A stretch of 15,878 bases of DNA from a bacterium (GTDB lineage Bacteria; CBDUZB01; JAGLHV01). Of this stretch, positions 7,516 through 14,158 are shown one piece after another. The translations under genes and the position numbers were made by a program. The number at the start of each line of letters is the position of its first letter. The first letter of the stretch is position 1. A model generated the notes under the pieces. It worked only from the letters and a program-made list of their open reading frames with translations. It did not search any database and was not told the DNA's origin. Location: NCBI GenBank assembly GCA_023132075.1, contig JAGLYT010000009.1, forward strand, positions 1-15,878, read 5' to 3'.

Positions 7516-8790
7516 TTATTTTTTTGTAACTAATATCAGGTTTTTTTTTATTTTCTTATTATTCGGTTCGAGTTTTAATGCCTTTTTATAAGATCTCTTT
7601 GCTTCTATTTTTTTGCCTAATTTATGGTAGCAATATCCCATGTTTGCGTATACTTTAGCTGTTCTGTAACCATATTTTATTGCTTTTTTATATTCTCTGA
7701 TTGCTTCTTCATAGCTTTTTTCTTTACAGTATTTTTGCCCTTTTTTATAATGTTTTACTCTTTTCCTTTTCTTAATCTTTATGTTTTGACTTGTGTTTTG
7801 TAGCTGGTGTCTTGTTTTTCCAAATTTCATTCCCAAGGATATTCTATGCGTATCACCCAATTCGTTAAATGGCACAAAAGCATAATCTAATTGGTAACTT
7901 TTCATATTTAATCCTAATCCTGTGGAAAGTCCGGTCAAACTATCTTTGCTTGAACCCGTTTTTAAATCTTCTCCTATACTTTTGTGTCCTATCCTCAAAG
8001 AAATAAGCTCTTTCCAGCAATATTCTCCACCAACATTAACATTAATATCTCCGTTTTGTGGTTTGCAAAAATTTAAGCCTAATTTGAAAAAGCGAGAATT
8101 TAATCCATAACCTAACCCAAAATTAAAAGACAGTGGTAAATCGTATGTTTCCTCAATAAAAGCCTTTGTTTGGAATCCCAAATTTTTTACCGTAAATCCA
8201 ACAATTAAGTCTTTTACCAGAGACACTTTATACATTGTTCCTAAATCAACTGCTATTCCATTAGCCGTATATCTTTGTATGTTTTCATATATTCCCTTCA
8301 TATTCATTCCTAAACTAAATCTATTATTAATTTTACGTCCATACGAAATAATCATTGCTACATTACTTGGTCTATAGTAACCAGAGCTTTCACCTATGGG
8401 GTTTTCGCTTGTAGTTTCTTTTATTTTTCCATAATCTAAATAAGTTAAACCCATACCTAAACCACCTGCTAACATTGGGCGAACATATCCAAAGTGGCCT
8501 GAGTTAATATCTACTATATACTTTAAATAAGATGCTGTGATTTCCTGCTGAGTAACCAATCCTAATCCGGCCGGATTCCAATATATAGCATTTACGTCAT
8601 TTGCCAGGGCAACATAAGCTTCTCCCATAGCAACAGGTTTAGCTCCTTCACCAATTTGCAGGAAGGTAAAGGCATTACTACCTGCATTGTTTGCAAAACA
8701 AAATACAGGATAGACGATACTCAATACAAAAAACACAGGAAAGATGATTTTGAAAATTAAACAGATATGCTTTTTAGTAATCTTTTTCAT
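7516..8790 (-). CDS. PorV/PorQ-family outer-membrane barrel with C-terminal TPR extension
   Basis: This 424-residue protein starts at the ATG at 8790 with a strong AAAAAGGAGG site. Residues 1-33 are a signal peptide (cut after CFA). The mature protein begins with the PorV/PorQ family signature: AGSNAFTFLQIGEGAKPVAM, then GEAYVALANDVNAIYWNPAGLG (residues 36-77). Residues 80-325 alternate in the manner of an outer-membrane beta-barrel, closing at 'THRISLGMKFG'. In characterised type IX systems PorV shuttles cargo by binding its C-terminal domain. Residues 344-411 form two TPR units (KGQKYCKEKSYEEAIREYKK; YANMGYCYHKLGKKIEAKRS plus YKKALKLEPN), very Lys-rich, which family members of usual length lack. 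The TPRs must lie in the periplasm or at the surface. It leads an operon of three proteins with sorting tails, which supports a role in their export or anchoring. The family call is firm; the exact role is inferred. Confidence 0.88.
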   Translation of the reverse strand: MKKITKKHICLIFKIIFPVFFVLSIVYPVFCFANNAGSNAFTFLQIGEGAKPVAMGEAYVALANDVNAIYWNPAGLGLVTQQEITASYLKYIVDINSGHFGYVRPMLAGGLGMGLTYLDYGKIKETTSENPIGESSGYYRPSNVAMIISYGRKINNRFSLGMNMKGIYENIQRYTANGIAVDLGTMYKVSLVKDLIVGFTVKNLGFQTKAFIEETYDLPLSFNFGLGYGLNSRFFKLGLNFCKPQNGDINVNVGGEYCWKELISLRIGHKSIGEDLKTGSSKDSLTGLSTGLGLNMKSYQLDYAFVPFNELGDTHRISLGMKFGKTRHQLQNTSQNIKIKKRKRVKHYKKGQKYCKEKSYEEAIREYKKAIKYGYRTAKVYANMGYCYHKLGKKIEAKRSYKKALKLEPNNKKIKKNLILVTKK

Positions 8791-8833
8791 AGAATATTAA
8801 CCTCCTTTTTATTTACGCTTTCTCCTTGCTATA

Positions 8834-8839
8834 AATATA
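8834..8839 (-). promoter_or_regulatory. Putative -10 element of the PorV-like operon
   Basis: Reading leftward, TATATT (8839-8834) lies 43 nt before the ATG at 8790, placing a transcription start near 8827. The best -35 candidates (TTACTT with a 19-nt spacer, or TACTTC with 18) are poor, as in activator-dependent promoters. Confidence 0.35.
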
Positions 8840-8846
8840 ACACGCC

Positions 8847-8889
8847 TATGTGAAGTGGAAGTAAGGGGTATGTGAGTTTTTTGTGAGTT
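8847..8889. promoter_or_regulatory. Phased direct repeats (TATGTGARKT), possible activator sites
   Basis: On the plus strand TATGTGAAGT (8847), TATGTGAGTT (8869) and TTTGTGAGTT (8880) begin 22 and 11 bp apart. The exact heptamer TGTGAGT recurs at 8981, another multiple of 11 bp further on. Such helical phasing is typical of tandem sites for OmpR/PhoB-type response regulators. The sites cover the region where the -35 of the export operon should be. The binding protein is unknown and the sequence is simple, so chance cannot be excluded. Confidence 0.35.
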
Positions 8890-9089
8890 TTTATAGCTTT
8901 GAAAAATTAGTTTTTATAAATTAAAACTTGACCAAAGCAAATGTGTATTTTATACTGATTATTGTAAATAAAATTTATTTTGTGAGTAAAAAATTAGTTC
9001 TAAATACCTGTTGAAATTCTTTCCAAAGGGTAAAAATTATTTTTTGTTTTTCCCTTAACTGTTTTTGTAAATAATAATTAAAGTTTAAG

Positions 9090-9117
9090 GGAACTTTTTG
9101 GAAATTTTTTTGTCTAA
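9090..9117 (+). promoter_or_regulatory. ECF (sigma-E-like) promoter of the sigma operon
   Basis: GGAACTT (9090-9096) and GTCTAA (9112-9117) are separated by 15 nt, the same elements and spacing as the E. coli sigma-E consensus. Transcription should start near 9124, only about 10 nt before the ATG at 9134, with AGAGGA right at the 5' end of the mRNA. The same promoter recurs at 10187-10214, which argues for autoregulation by the sigma factor encoded here. Confidence 0.85.
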
Positions 9118-9133
9118 GATAGTAGAGGAAAAA

Positions 9134-9724
9134 ATGCAAGAAATAACAAAGAATATCATTATTCAAGCTTCAAAAGGGGATATAGGGGCTTTTGAAATAA
9201 TATATAAAACGAGTGCCGATTTTGTCTATAGTATAGCCCTGAGTATTACTAAGAACATTGATACAGCTGAGGATATTACCCAGGAAGTATTTATAAAAAT
9301 ATACAAAAATCTTAAGAAATTTCAGTTTCGTTCAACGTTTAAAACATGGATATACAGGATTGCGATTAATACCGCAATAAATGATTATAAAAAAAGGTCA
9401 AAGGAAATGGGCAAAAGGGATGATTTCGAGCTTGCTCTTAAGACTCATTGTGTAAATGACATAACAGAGGAAATTATTGGCAGGAAAGACAAAGAAAGAC
9501 AGCTGTTATCTTTTTTAGATACGCTGAATAAGGAGCAGAGAACCTGTATAATATTAAGGGAAATAGAAAGATTAAGTTATAAAGAAATTTCCGAAGTATT
9601 AAAAATTAATATTAATACTGTAAGGTCAAGATTAAAAAGAGCCCGAATAGCTCTTTTAGCTTGCAGGAAAAAAGGGGTGATCAAAGATGAATTGCGAAGA
9701 GATAAAGCAATTATTAATGACTGA
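9134..9724 (+). CDS. ECF-family RNA polymerase sigma factor
   Basis: This 196-residue protein has sigma region 2 at about 24-88 (FVYSIALSITKNIDTAEDIT, QEVFIKIYKNL, TWIYRIAINTAINDYKK) and region 4 at about 128-176 (LNKEQRTCIILREIERLSYK, EISEVLKI, TVRSRLKRAR). There is no sigma1 or sigma3 domain, as expected of the ECF class. An upstream TTG at 9098 also opens the frame, but it lies inside the promoter, so the ATG at 9134 is the start. The stop overlaps the anti-sigma gene by 38 nt, indicating translational coupling. Promoter matches before this gene and before the Spy-like gene suggest it directs RNA polymerase to GGAACTT-N15-GTCTAA sites in response to envelope stress. RpoE/SigW-like by architecture; orthology to rpoE itself is not claimed. 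Confidence 0.93.
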   Translation: MQEITKNIIIQASKGDIGAFEIIYKTSADFVYSIALSITKNIDTAEDITQEVFIKIYKNLKKFQFRSTFKTWIYRIAINTAINDYKKRSKEMGKRDDFELALKTHCVNDITEEIIGRKDKERQLLSFLDTLNKEQRTCIILREIERLSYKEISEVLKININTVRSRLKRARIALLACRKKGVIKDELRRDKAIIND

Positions 9725-10184
9725 TTATATTGATGGTGAAATTAATAAGGAATTAAAAGAAGAAGTGGAAAAGCATCTGGATCTTTGTGACGACTGTCGG
9801 CAGCTTAAACAGAATTTGCAGGGAATTAGTGGGGATTTATTTAAAAAAATAGAGCAAACTAAGGTGTCTGATTTAGTTTGGGCCCGCATAGAAAATTCTG
9901 TAAGCAAAGAAAAAAAACAATCAAAGGGGATATTGGCTGGGTTAATGAATTATTTACAGCCTGATTTTTTTATCAGAAAACCGGTTTTTTCGACAACTTT
10001 GATTTTAGCCGGTGTTTTTTTAGCGATAATTTTTACAAAGGGATCATTCAATAATCGGAAAACAGCAAATTCTTATTTAAAAGAACAAGTGGAGGTATTT
10101 GTTTATTTAGATGCCGATGGAACAGAATTTTTGGAGACGGAGAATATAGATTTTGGCACCGGGATAGAAGAATACTTTCTCTAA
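9687..10184 (+). CDS. Zinc-finger (ZAS/zf-HC2) membrane anti-sigma factor
   Basis: This 165-residue protein has an N-terminal anti-sigma zinc-binding domain: Cys3, then His30-x3-Cys34-x2-Cys37 (HLDLCDDC) in the usual spacing. A linker follows, then a single membrane segment at about residues 99-117 (PVFSTTLILAGVFLAIIFT), and a short outer tail of about 45 residues that is acidic at its end. Members of this family hold the ECF sigma factor inactive on the cytoplasmic face of the inner membrane and release it on a redox or proteolytic signal. The ATG at 9687 lies within the sigma gene, preceded by an AGGGGTG site. The stop codon at 10184 is immediately followed by the second sigma-dependent promoter. 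The short outer tail has no recognised sensor domain. Confidence 0.9.
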   Translation: MNCEEIKQLLMTDYIDGEINKELKEEVEKHLDLCDDCRQLKQNLQGISGDLFKKIEQTKVSDLVWARIENSVSKEKKQSKGILAGLMNYLQPDFFIRKPVFSTTLILAGVFLAIIFTKGSFNNRKTANSYLKEQVEVFVYLDADGTEFLETENIDFGTGIEEYFL

Positions 10185-10186
10185 AG

Positions 10187-10214
10187 GGAACTTTTTTTTA
10201 AAAAATTTGTCTAA
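10187..10214 (+). promoter_or_regulatory. ECF (sigma-E-like) promoter of the Spy-like gene
   Basis: GGAACTT (10187-10193) and GTCTAA (10209-10214) are again 15 nt apart. Identity to the promoter at 9090-9117 extends around both elements (AAGGGAACTTTTT and TTTGTCTAAGATAGT). The start should be near 10221, leaving a 35-nt leader with an AGGAGG site at 10241-10246. The Spy-like gene can thus be expressed beyond the level of the sigma genes. Confidence 0.85.
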
Positions 10215-10255
10215 GATAGTGAGAAGTAAAATAATGAAAAAGGAGGTAAGAAGTT

Positions 10256-11203
10256 ATGAAAGCAAGATTTAAAGCAATTGGCGTTTGTGTGGGAATAATG
10301 GTCATATCTTTTTTAAGTGTAGTGGCCTATGCCGGCAGTGGCTATGCAGGAAAGGGGGGTGACTATGGAGAAAAAGGGGTAGATAATTTAGCTAAAGAAT
10401 TGGAATTAACTCCTAAACAACAAAAGCAATTTAATAAACAATGTGAAATAGTTCATAAACAGAAAAAGAAAAATTGGCAGTTATTGAAAGGTAAAAAAAG
10501 GGAACTTAAAGAAGAATTAGAAAAAATAAATTTGGATGAAAGAAAAACAAAGAAAATAATTAAGGAGTATAAAAAATTAAAGGCGGAAGTGATTAATCAA
10601 AGAATAGACAGCGGGTTAAAAATGAAAAAAATTTTAACAGCTGAGCAATTCGATAAATTTCATCAAAGAGTAAATATTGGTAAAAAAGAAATGATGCGCA
10701 GACGAAAAGAAAAAATGCATGGGAAAAATACGGATAATTTTGTTAAGGAACTGGATTTAACTCCCCATCAGCAGGAAAAAATGGAAAAATATCATAAGTC
10801 AAAGCGACAGAAAAAAGAAAAAATGCATAAGGAGATGATGTATAACCTGATTAGGGAATTGGATTTGACTTCCCAACAGCAAGAACAGTTGGGAAAATGC
10901 CGTGAGGCAAATCATGGGCAACAAAGAAAGTCCCGGGATTTATTACGCGATAAGCGAAAAGAGCTTGAAACAGAATTAGCCAAATATGATTCGGATGAGG
11001 GGAAAATAAGAGGAATAGGTGCTCAGCTTACGGATTTGTGGGGAGAAGCGATAGAGCAAAGAACAAACAGCGTATTGGAAATAAAGAAAATTTTAACCCC
11101 TGAGCAATTTGAGAAATTTCAGCAAAAGAAAAATACTTTTAAACACAAAAAAGCTGGTAAACGAGGGCATCCGGTGAGTAAGGGACAATTCCCTTTAGAG
11201 TAA
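10256..11203 (+). CDS. Spy/CpxP-like (LTxxQ) periplasmic stress protein, duplicated
   Basis: This 315-residue protein has a signal peptide at 1-26 (cut after AYA). The mature part is strongly helical and rich in Lys and Glu. It carries five LTxxQ motifs: LTPKQ 51-55, LTAEQ 127-131, LTPHQ 168-172, LTSQQ 204-208 and LTPEQ 280-284. In Spy, CpxP and ZraP-type proteins a pair of such motifs frames one cradle-shaped helical unit. Here residues 45-138 and 199-291 form two complete units ('KKILTAEQFDKF' and 'KKILTPEQFEKF' close them), with a partial third unit around 161-178. The protein is about twice the family's usual length. Known relatives are periplasmic chaperones or metal/stress sensors. The sigma-E-like promoter and the adjacent sigma/anti-sigma pair make it a target, and possibly a feedback sensor, of this stress response. 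Confidence 0.85.
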   Translation: MKARFKAIGVCVGIMVISFLSVVAYAGSGYAGKGGDYGEKGVDNLAKELELTPKQQKQFNKQCEIVHKQKKKNWQLLKGKKRELKEELEKINLDERKTKKIIKEYKKLKAEVINQRIDSGLKMKKILTAEQFDKFHQRVNIGKKEMMRRRKEKMHGKNTDNFVKELDLTPHQQEKMEKYHKSKRQKKEKMHKEMMYNLIRELDLTSQQQEQLGKCREANHGQQRKSRDLLRDKRKELETELAKYDSDEGKIRGIGAQLTDLWGEAIEQRTNSVLEIKKILTPEQFEKFQQKKNTFKHKKAGKRGHPVSKGQFPLE

Positions 11204-11262
11204 TTATTAAAATATAGTTTTTTAAACGGGATTATAAAGAGCAGATACGCATTAAATAACGG

Positions 11263-11291
11263 AGGGACTAATTTTTAATTAGTCCCTTTTT
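11263..11291 (+). terminator. Intrinsic terminator after the Spy-like gene
   Basis: AGGGACTAATT (11263-11273) pairs perfectly with AATTAGTCCCT (11277-11287) around a 3-nt loop, followed by a T run. It lies 60 nt after the stop codon. The convergent minus-strand gene ends at 11391, so the hairpin may also block antisense reading, though its minus-strand T run is poor. Confidence 0.88.
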
Positions 11292-11390
11292 GTTATGTAA
11301 AAGAAGTCTTTTTTAAAAATTAATGAATAAAAGATTTCAGGAAAAGCATGTTAAAGTAAGGTTTTTAAAGAAGGTCTTTGATACAGCGAT

Positions 11391-13259
11391 TCATTTAACT
11401 AATACGATTGTTCCGTTAAAAAATTCATTTTCAACCTTAATCTGATAGATGTATACTCCGCCTTTTCCAAGGATGCCATTGTTATTTTTCCCATCCCAGA
11501 TGAACGAAGACATACTATTTTGGTATAGGTTATCCTTAATTAGACAACCTGCAATATTGAATATTTGCCCGGAAACATTTTTGTGCGTAGGATTTTCAAA
11601 AACAAAGTTTACTGTATCATTAATTCCGTCTCCGTTAGGAGTAAATATTCGCGGGGAGATTGTAATGAAAAGAAAATCATTATTTGACCAGGTTGCAGAT
11701 AAAGGTATCATGGTGACACTCTCTATTTCCGGACTAATTGTGGAATTGAAAGTATTAAGGTCTAACCTGAATTTACCGTATCTTTCCTGATTAGCCGAAG
11801 GAAAATCATAAACAATTCCGCTTTCGGCATTGTCTTTGACCAAAGTCCATGATGTCCAGGGGTCAGTTACTCCATTATCTTTGGAAGTAGAGATATAAAT
11901 ATTTACTTCTGTATTTACCGGGATAATAGCTGTAATACTAATTTGATTCCAAACATCATTTGGTAAGTTAACAGTTTCCACATCTTTACTTATGGAAGTG
12001 ATTCTGCCCGGTAATTTGTATTCAGTTTTAATATCAAATTCAAGGTTAGTGATTATATCATTTAAATATTGTATAATGATTGTATCTGTTGATTCACTAT
12101 CATTTTTAAAATCAGCATTATAATCAATACCCCTTGTTAGTAAGTTTTCATCCATTGTAATAACTGGCAAAACAGAGGCGGTATAATTATATATTTCAAA
12201 GGTAGGTTTATATTTTGTATAAGTTAATCCGGAAATGTTAAATTTGACCTGATTGTTATTAGCATTGAAAACATAAGCTCCGGTATTTTCGTCATAGCCA
12301 TCGCCAATACAAGAGCCGTATATCATTGATAAATGTCCATTTGTTGTGTTTGCCGGGTTTCTATAATCCAGAGTGAGGAGATCTCTCAAAGCAGTTGTAG
12401 CTCTGTAATTACTTGCATCTATTAGTATTTGCCCGGAACCGCTCAAAGTTGCAGAGTCATACCGGTTAACAACATGGTTAGGTCCTGAACAAATACCATC
12501 AAATTGGTCAGCCATAGCCATAGAAGTTGTAAAAGGACACCAAATTATTCCGGCATATTCATTTCCGCTTATATCACTCAAAACCCAGGTTTTTGTTACG
12601 TCGTTCCAGGCAGGGCCAATATACAATTCAGGTAGTCTCGTTCCGTAATAAGTGCCAAAGCCACCCCATTCAGGGCCGAGTGTCCCAACGATGTTGTAAT
12701 TTGCATAATATTTTCCTGTTGGATAGATAGTGACTATCAAAGTGTGGCCATTGGAATTAGTAATTCTTATTTTTGCTCTGCTTTGTGAATTTTCTAAAAG
12801 AGACAGTTGATTAGTTCCGTCGGGTACATTAGCAGTTCCTTTTCCCCAGAAACTATTACCGGCATATGGATTTTCTGAGATCAGGTCAATAGTTCCTCCA
12901 CCTACATTATTGTGATAAAATTCTCTTGGATTCCAAAAATCGGAATCTTCTCTGAAAACCCATTTTCTTAAACCATCGTTTAGGCTGGTTTCTGAGCTTT
13001 GTACAATAGTTGAAAAGGTAGGATTGTTTGGATTAATACTGACAGTTTCGATTCCGAGGGAGATGTTTTGCGCAGCATTTTCAATCACGGTTTCCATTGT
13101 GATATTTTCGTTCCAACTATTTTCGCCGGAACCAACAATCCAGGGTTGGGTACCGGCTATATTTACACCGGTAAATATCATAAAACAAAAAGCAAAAGCT
13201 ATTCTAAAAAATATGCAAATTTTAATTTTAAAGGATTGTTTTAATGTAATGTTTTTCAT
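11391..13259 (-). CDS. Exported protein with gliding-motility/CHU-type C-terminal domain
   Basis: This 622-residue protein is read from the ATG at 13259. An earlier in-frame ATG at 13307 would put 16 polar residues before the signal peptide, so I prefer 13259, although its ribosome site is weak (AGG only). Residues 1-35 are the signal peptide (cut after NIA). Residues 40-49 (WIVGSGENSW) match the motif in the fragment at 1-226. The large central part (about 60-430) is not recognised; it is rich in Asn, Gly, Thr and aromatic residues, as in beta-sandwich exoproteins. An Ig/discoidin-like stretch lies at about 430-530. Residues 532-622 are the tail: IFTPNGDGINDTVNF, 'FNIAG', 'WDGKNNNG' and 'GVYIYQIKVE', the signature of gliding motility-associated (type B) sorting domains, different from the tails of the other cargo. 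Function unknown. Confidence 0.87.
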   Translation of the reverse strand: MKNITLKQSFKIKICIFFRIAFAFCFMIFTGVNIAGTQPWIVGSGENSWNENITMETVIENAAQNISLGIETVSINPNNPTFSTIVQSSETSLNDGLRKWVFREDSDFWNPREFYHNNVGGGTIDLISENPYAGNSFWGKGTANVPDGTNQLSLLENSQSRAKIRITNSNGHTLIVTIYPTGKYYANYNIVGTLGPEWGGFGTYYGTRLPELYIGPAWNDVTKTWVLSDISGNEYAGIIWCPFTTSMAMADQFDGICSGPNHVVNRYDSATLSGSGQILIDASNYRATTALRDLLTLDYRNPANTTNGHLSMIYGSCIGDGYDENTGAYVFNANNNQVKFNISGLTYTKYKPTFEIYNYTASVLPVITMDENLLTRGIDYNADFKNDSESTDTIIIQYLNDIITNLEFDIKTEYKLPGRITSISKDVETVNLPNDVWNQISITAIIPVNTEVNIYISTSKDNGVTDPWTSWTLVKDNAESGIVYDFPSANQERYGKFRLDLNTFNSTISPEIESVTMIPLSATWSNNDFLFITISPRIFTPNGDGINDTVNFVFENPTHKNVSGQIFNIAGCLIKDNLYQNSMSSFIWDGKNNNGILGKGGVYIYQIKVENEFFNGTIVLVK

Positions 13260-13322
13260 TTTCTTTTTGCCTGTTAATTTTTGATTATTTGTCGTTAGGC
13301 ATATCATTTAGCATAAATATAG

Positions 13323-13342
13323 ATACTACTTCTTTGTAGTAT
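13323..13342. repeat. Inverted repeat upstream of the CHU-tail protein, possible operator
   Basis: ATACTAC (13323-13329) and GTAGTAT (13336-13342) form a perfect 7-bp inverted repeat with a 6-nt centre. On the minus strand it overlaps a TATACT box and precedes a second TATATT-like box. It lies about 65 nt before the ATG at 13259. An operator or a leader hairpin are both possible; no -35 could be fixed with confidence. Confidence 0.35.
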
Positions 13343-13437
13343 AAATGTAACATGTAATTTCATTTTTGCAAGGGAAATTTTTAGTTGTAAAAAAATTTGA
13401 AGGAGGTTTCAGTCAACCGGTTTTTAAAAGGAGAAGA

Positions 13438-14073
13438 CTAAAAGTGATATCCTAAAGATGCACAAACATAAGGAAAAACAGCATTTTTTTCAATTATGGG
13501 TCGTTGAAGGCTCATCACTAAAGAAGTAACAGGGACTAACATTAAACCGGCTAGATTGAATCCACCAAATTCCTGGTTGAGTGTGTTGTAGTCAGTATCG
13601 AAAAGATAAGCAGCTCCGACAGTAAGATTTATTAAAAAACCTTTTCTTTCTTTAGGATGGGTAAAAAAATTAAGTCCCATTTCAAAATTCCACCAGTAAT
13701 AACGGTCTTCGAAATCAACTTTAAAATCAGTGTGAACGGTACCTGTAGCGGGATCTTTGAATTTTGTTTCCGCTGTTCCTTTGTGATAACTAAAAGAGGG
13801 ACCTGTACCGAAGTGAAGTATGTTATTTTTCCCCGGGTAATAACGGACCATTGTAGAATATTGAGTCCCTGTAAGTCCTCCTCCGGCACCCAGACAGAAA
13901 TCAAAATAATTCAAAGACAAATTCCCTTCCAATCCGATAAAGCCTACAGGACTGCCTGCACCGGCTGTAGTTTGAAAACCAACGCCAAGCCTTTCGATGT
14001 TAGAAGAATGAACTGCTTGTGTCATAAGAAAAAAAGCAACGATACATAAAAACAAACTTCTTGAGTTTTTCAT
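13438..14073 (-). CDS. Small outer-membrane beta-barrel protein, unknown role
   Basis: This 211-residue protein is read from the ATG at 14073, which has AAGGAG 6 nt upstream. An earlier in-frame ATG at 14103 would add ten charged residues ahead of the signal peptide and is rejected. Residues 1-24 or so are the signal peptide. The rest alternates polar and hydrophobic/aromatic residues with Gly-rich turns (GVGFQTTAGAGSPVGFIGLE, LSLNYFDFCLGAGGG, 'YYWWNFEMGLNFF', 'GFLINLTVGAAYLF'). It ends in YHF; a terminal Phe is the usual outer-membrane assembly signal. The size fits an 8-stranded barrel. It has its own promoter (14120-14147) and is followed, after 178 nt, by the CHU-tail protein. The family was not recognised. 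A structural or porin-like role is possible, but I do not assign one. Confidence 0.8.
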   Translation of the reverse strand: MKNSRSLFLCIVAFFLMTQAVHSSNIERLGVGFQTTAGAGSPVGFIGLEGNLSLNYFDFCLGAGGGLTGTQYSTMVRYYPGKNNILHFGTGPSFSYHKGTAETKFKDPATGTVHTDFKVDFEDRYYWWNFEMGLNFFTHPKERKGFLINLTVGAAYLFDTDYNTLNQEFGGFNLAGLMLVPVTSLVMSLQRPIIEKNAVFPYVCASLGYHF

Positions 14074-14119
14074 GGGGAACTCCTTCTTTTTAATTTTAAT
14101 CAATACTTTATTTAATATA

Positions 14120-14147
14120 AGTATAACTAAAAAAATAAAATAAGCAA
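14120..14147 (-). promoter_or_regulatory. Promoter of the small outer-membrane barrel gene
   Basis: Reading leftward, TTGCTT (14147-14142) and TATACT (14125-14120) are 16 nt apart. The start would be near 14113, giving a leader of about 40 nt to the ATG at 14073. It lies back to back with the dinB promoter. Confidence 0.5.
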
Positions 14148-14158
14148 CTATTTTTTTC

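Larger units (their letters stand above)
8791..9133. other. Divergent regulatory region, 343 bp, no gene seen
   Basis: This region separates the export operon (leftward) from the sigma operon (rightward). It holds a putative -10 for the export operon, a set of phased TGTGARK repeats, the sigma-E-like promoter, and an imperfect AT-rich inverted repeat (9026-9036 with 9047-9056; AAGGG/CCCTT plus A5/T5). An open frame on the minus strand at 8975-9166 overlaps the sigma promoter and encodes low-complexity protein, so I do not accept it. Confidence 0.6.

Noticed and set aside
9026-9056. AT-rich imperfect inverted repeat before the sigma promoter
   Set aside because: The stem is only AAGGG/CCCTT plus A/T runs with a bulge; in DNA of this composition it is not convincing as a terminator or operator.
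8975-9166. 63-codon open frame on the minus strand upstream of the sigma gene
   Set aside because: It crosses the sigma-E-like promoter and the start of the sigma gene, is Phe/Leu/Lys/Gln low-complexity sequence typical of AT-rich DNA, and has no convincing ribosome site.
13657-14049. 130-codon plus-strand frame opposite the small barrel gene
   Set aside because: It lies entirely antisense to a protein with signal peptide, barrel pattern and good ribosome site, and has no recognisable domain itself.
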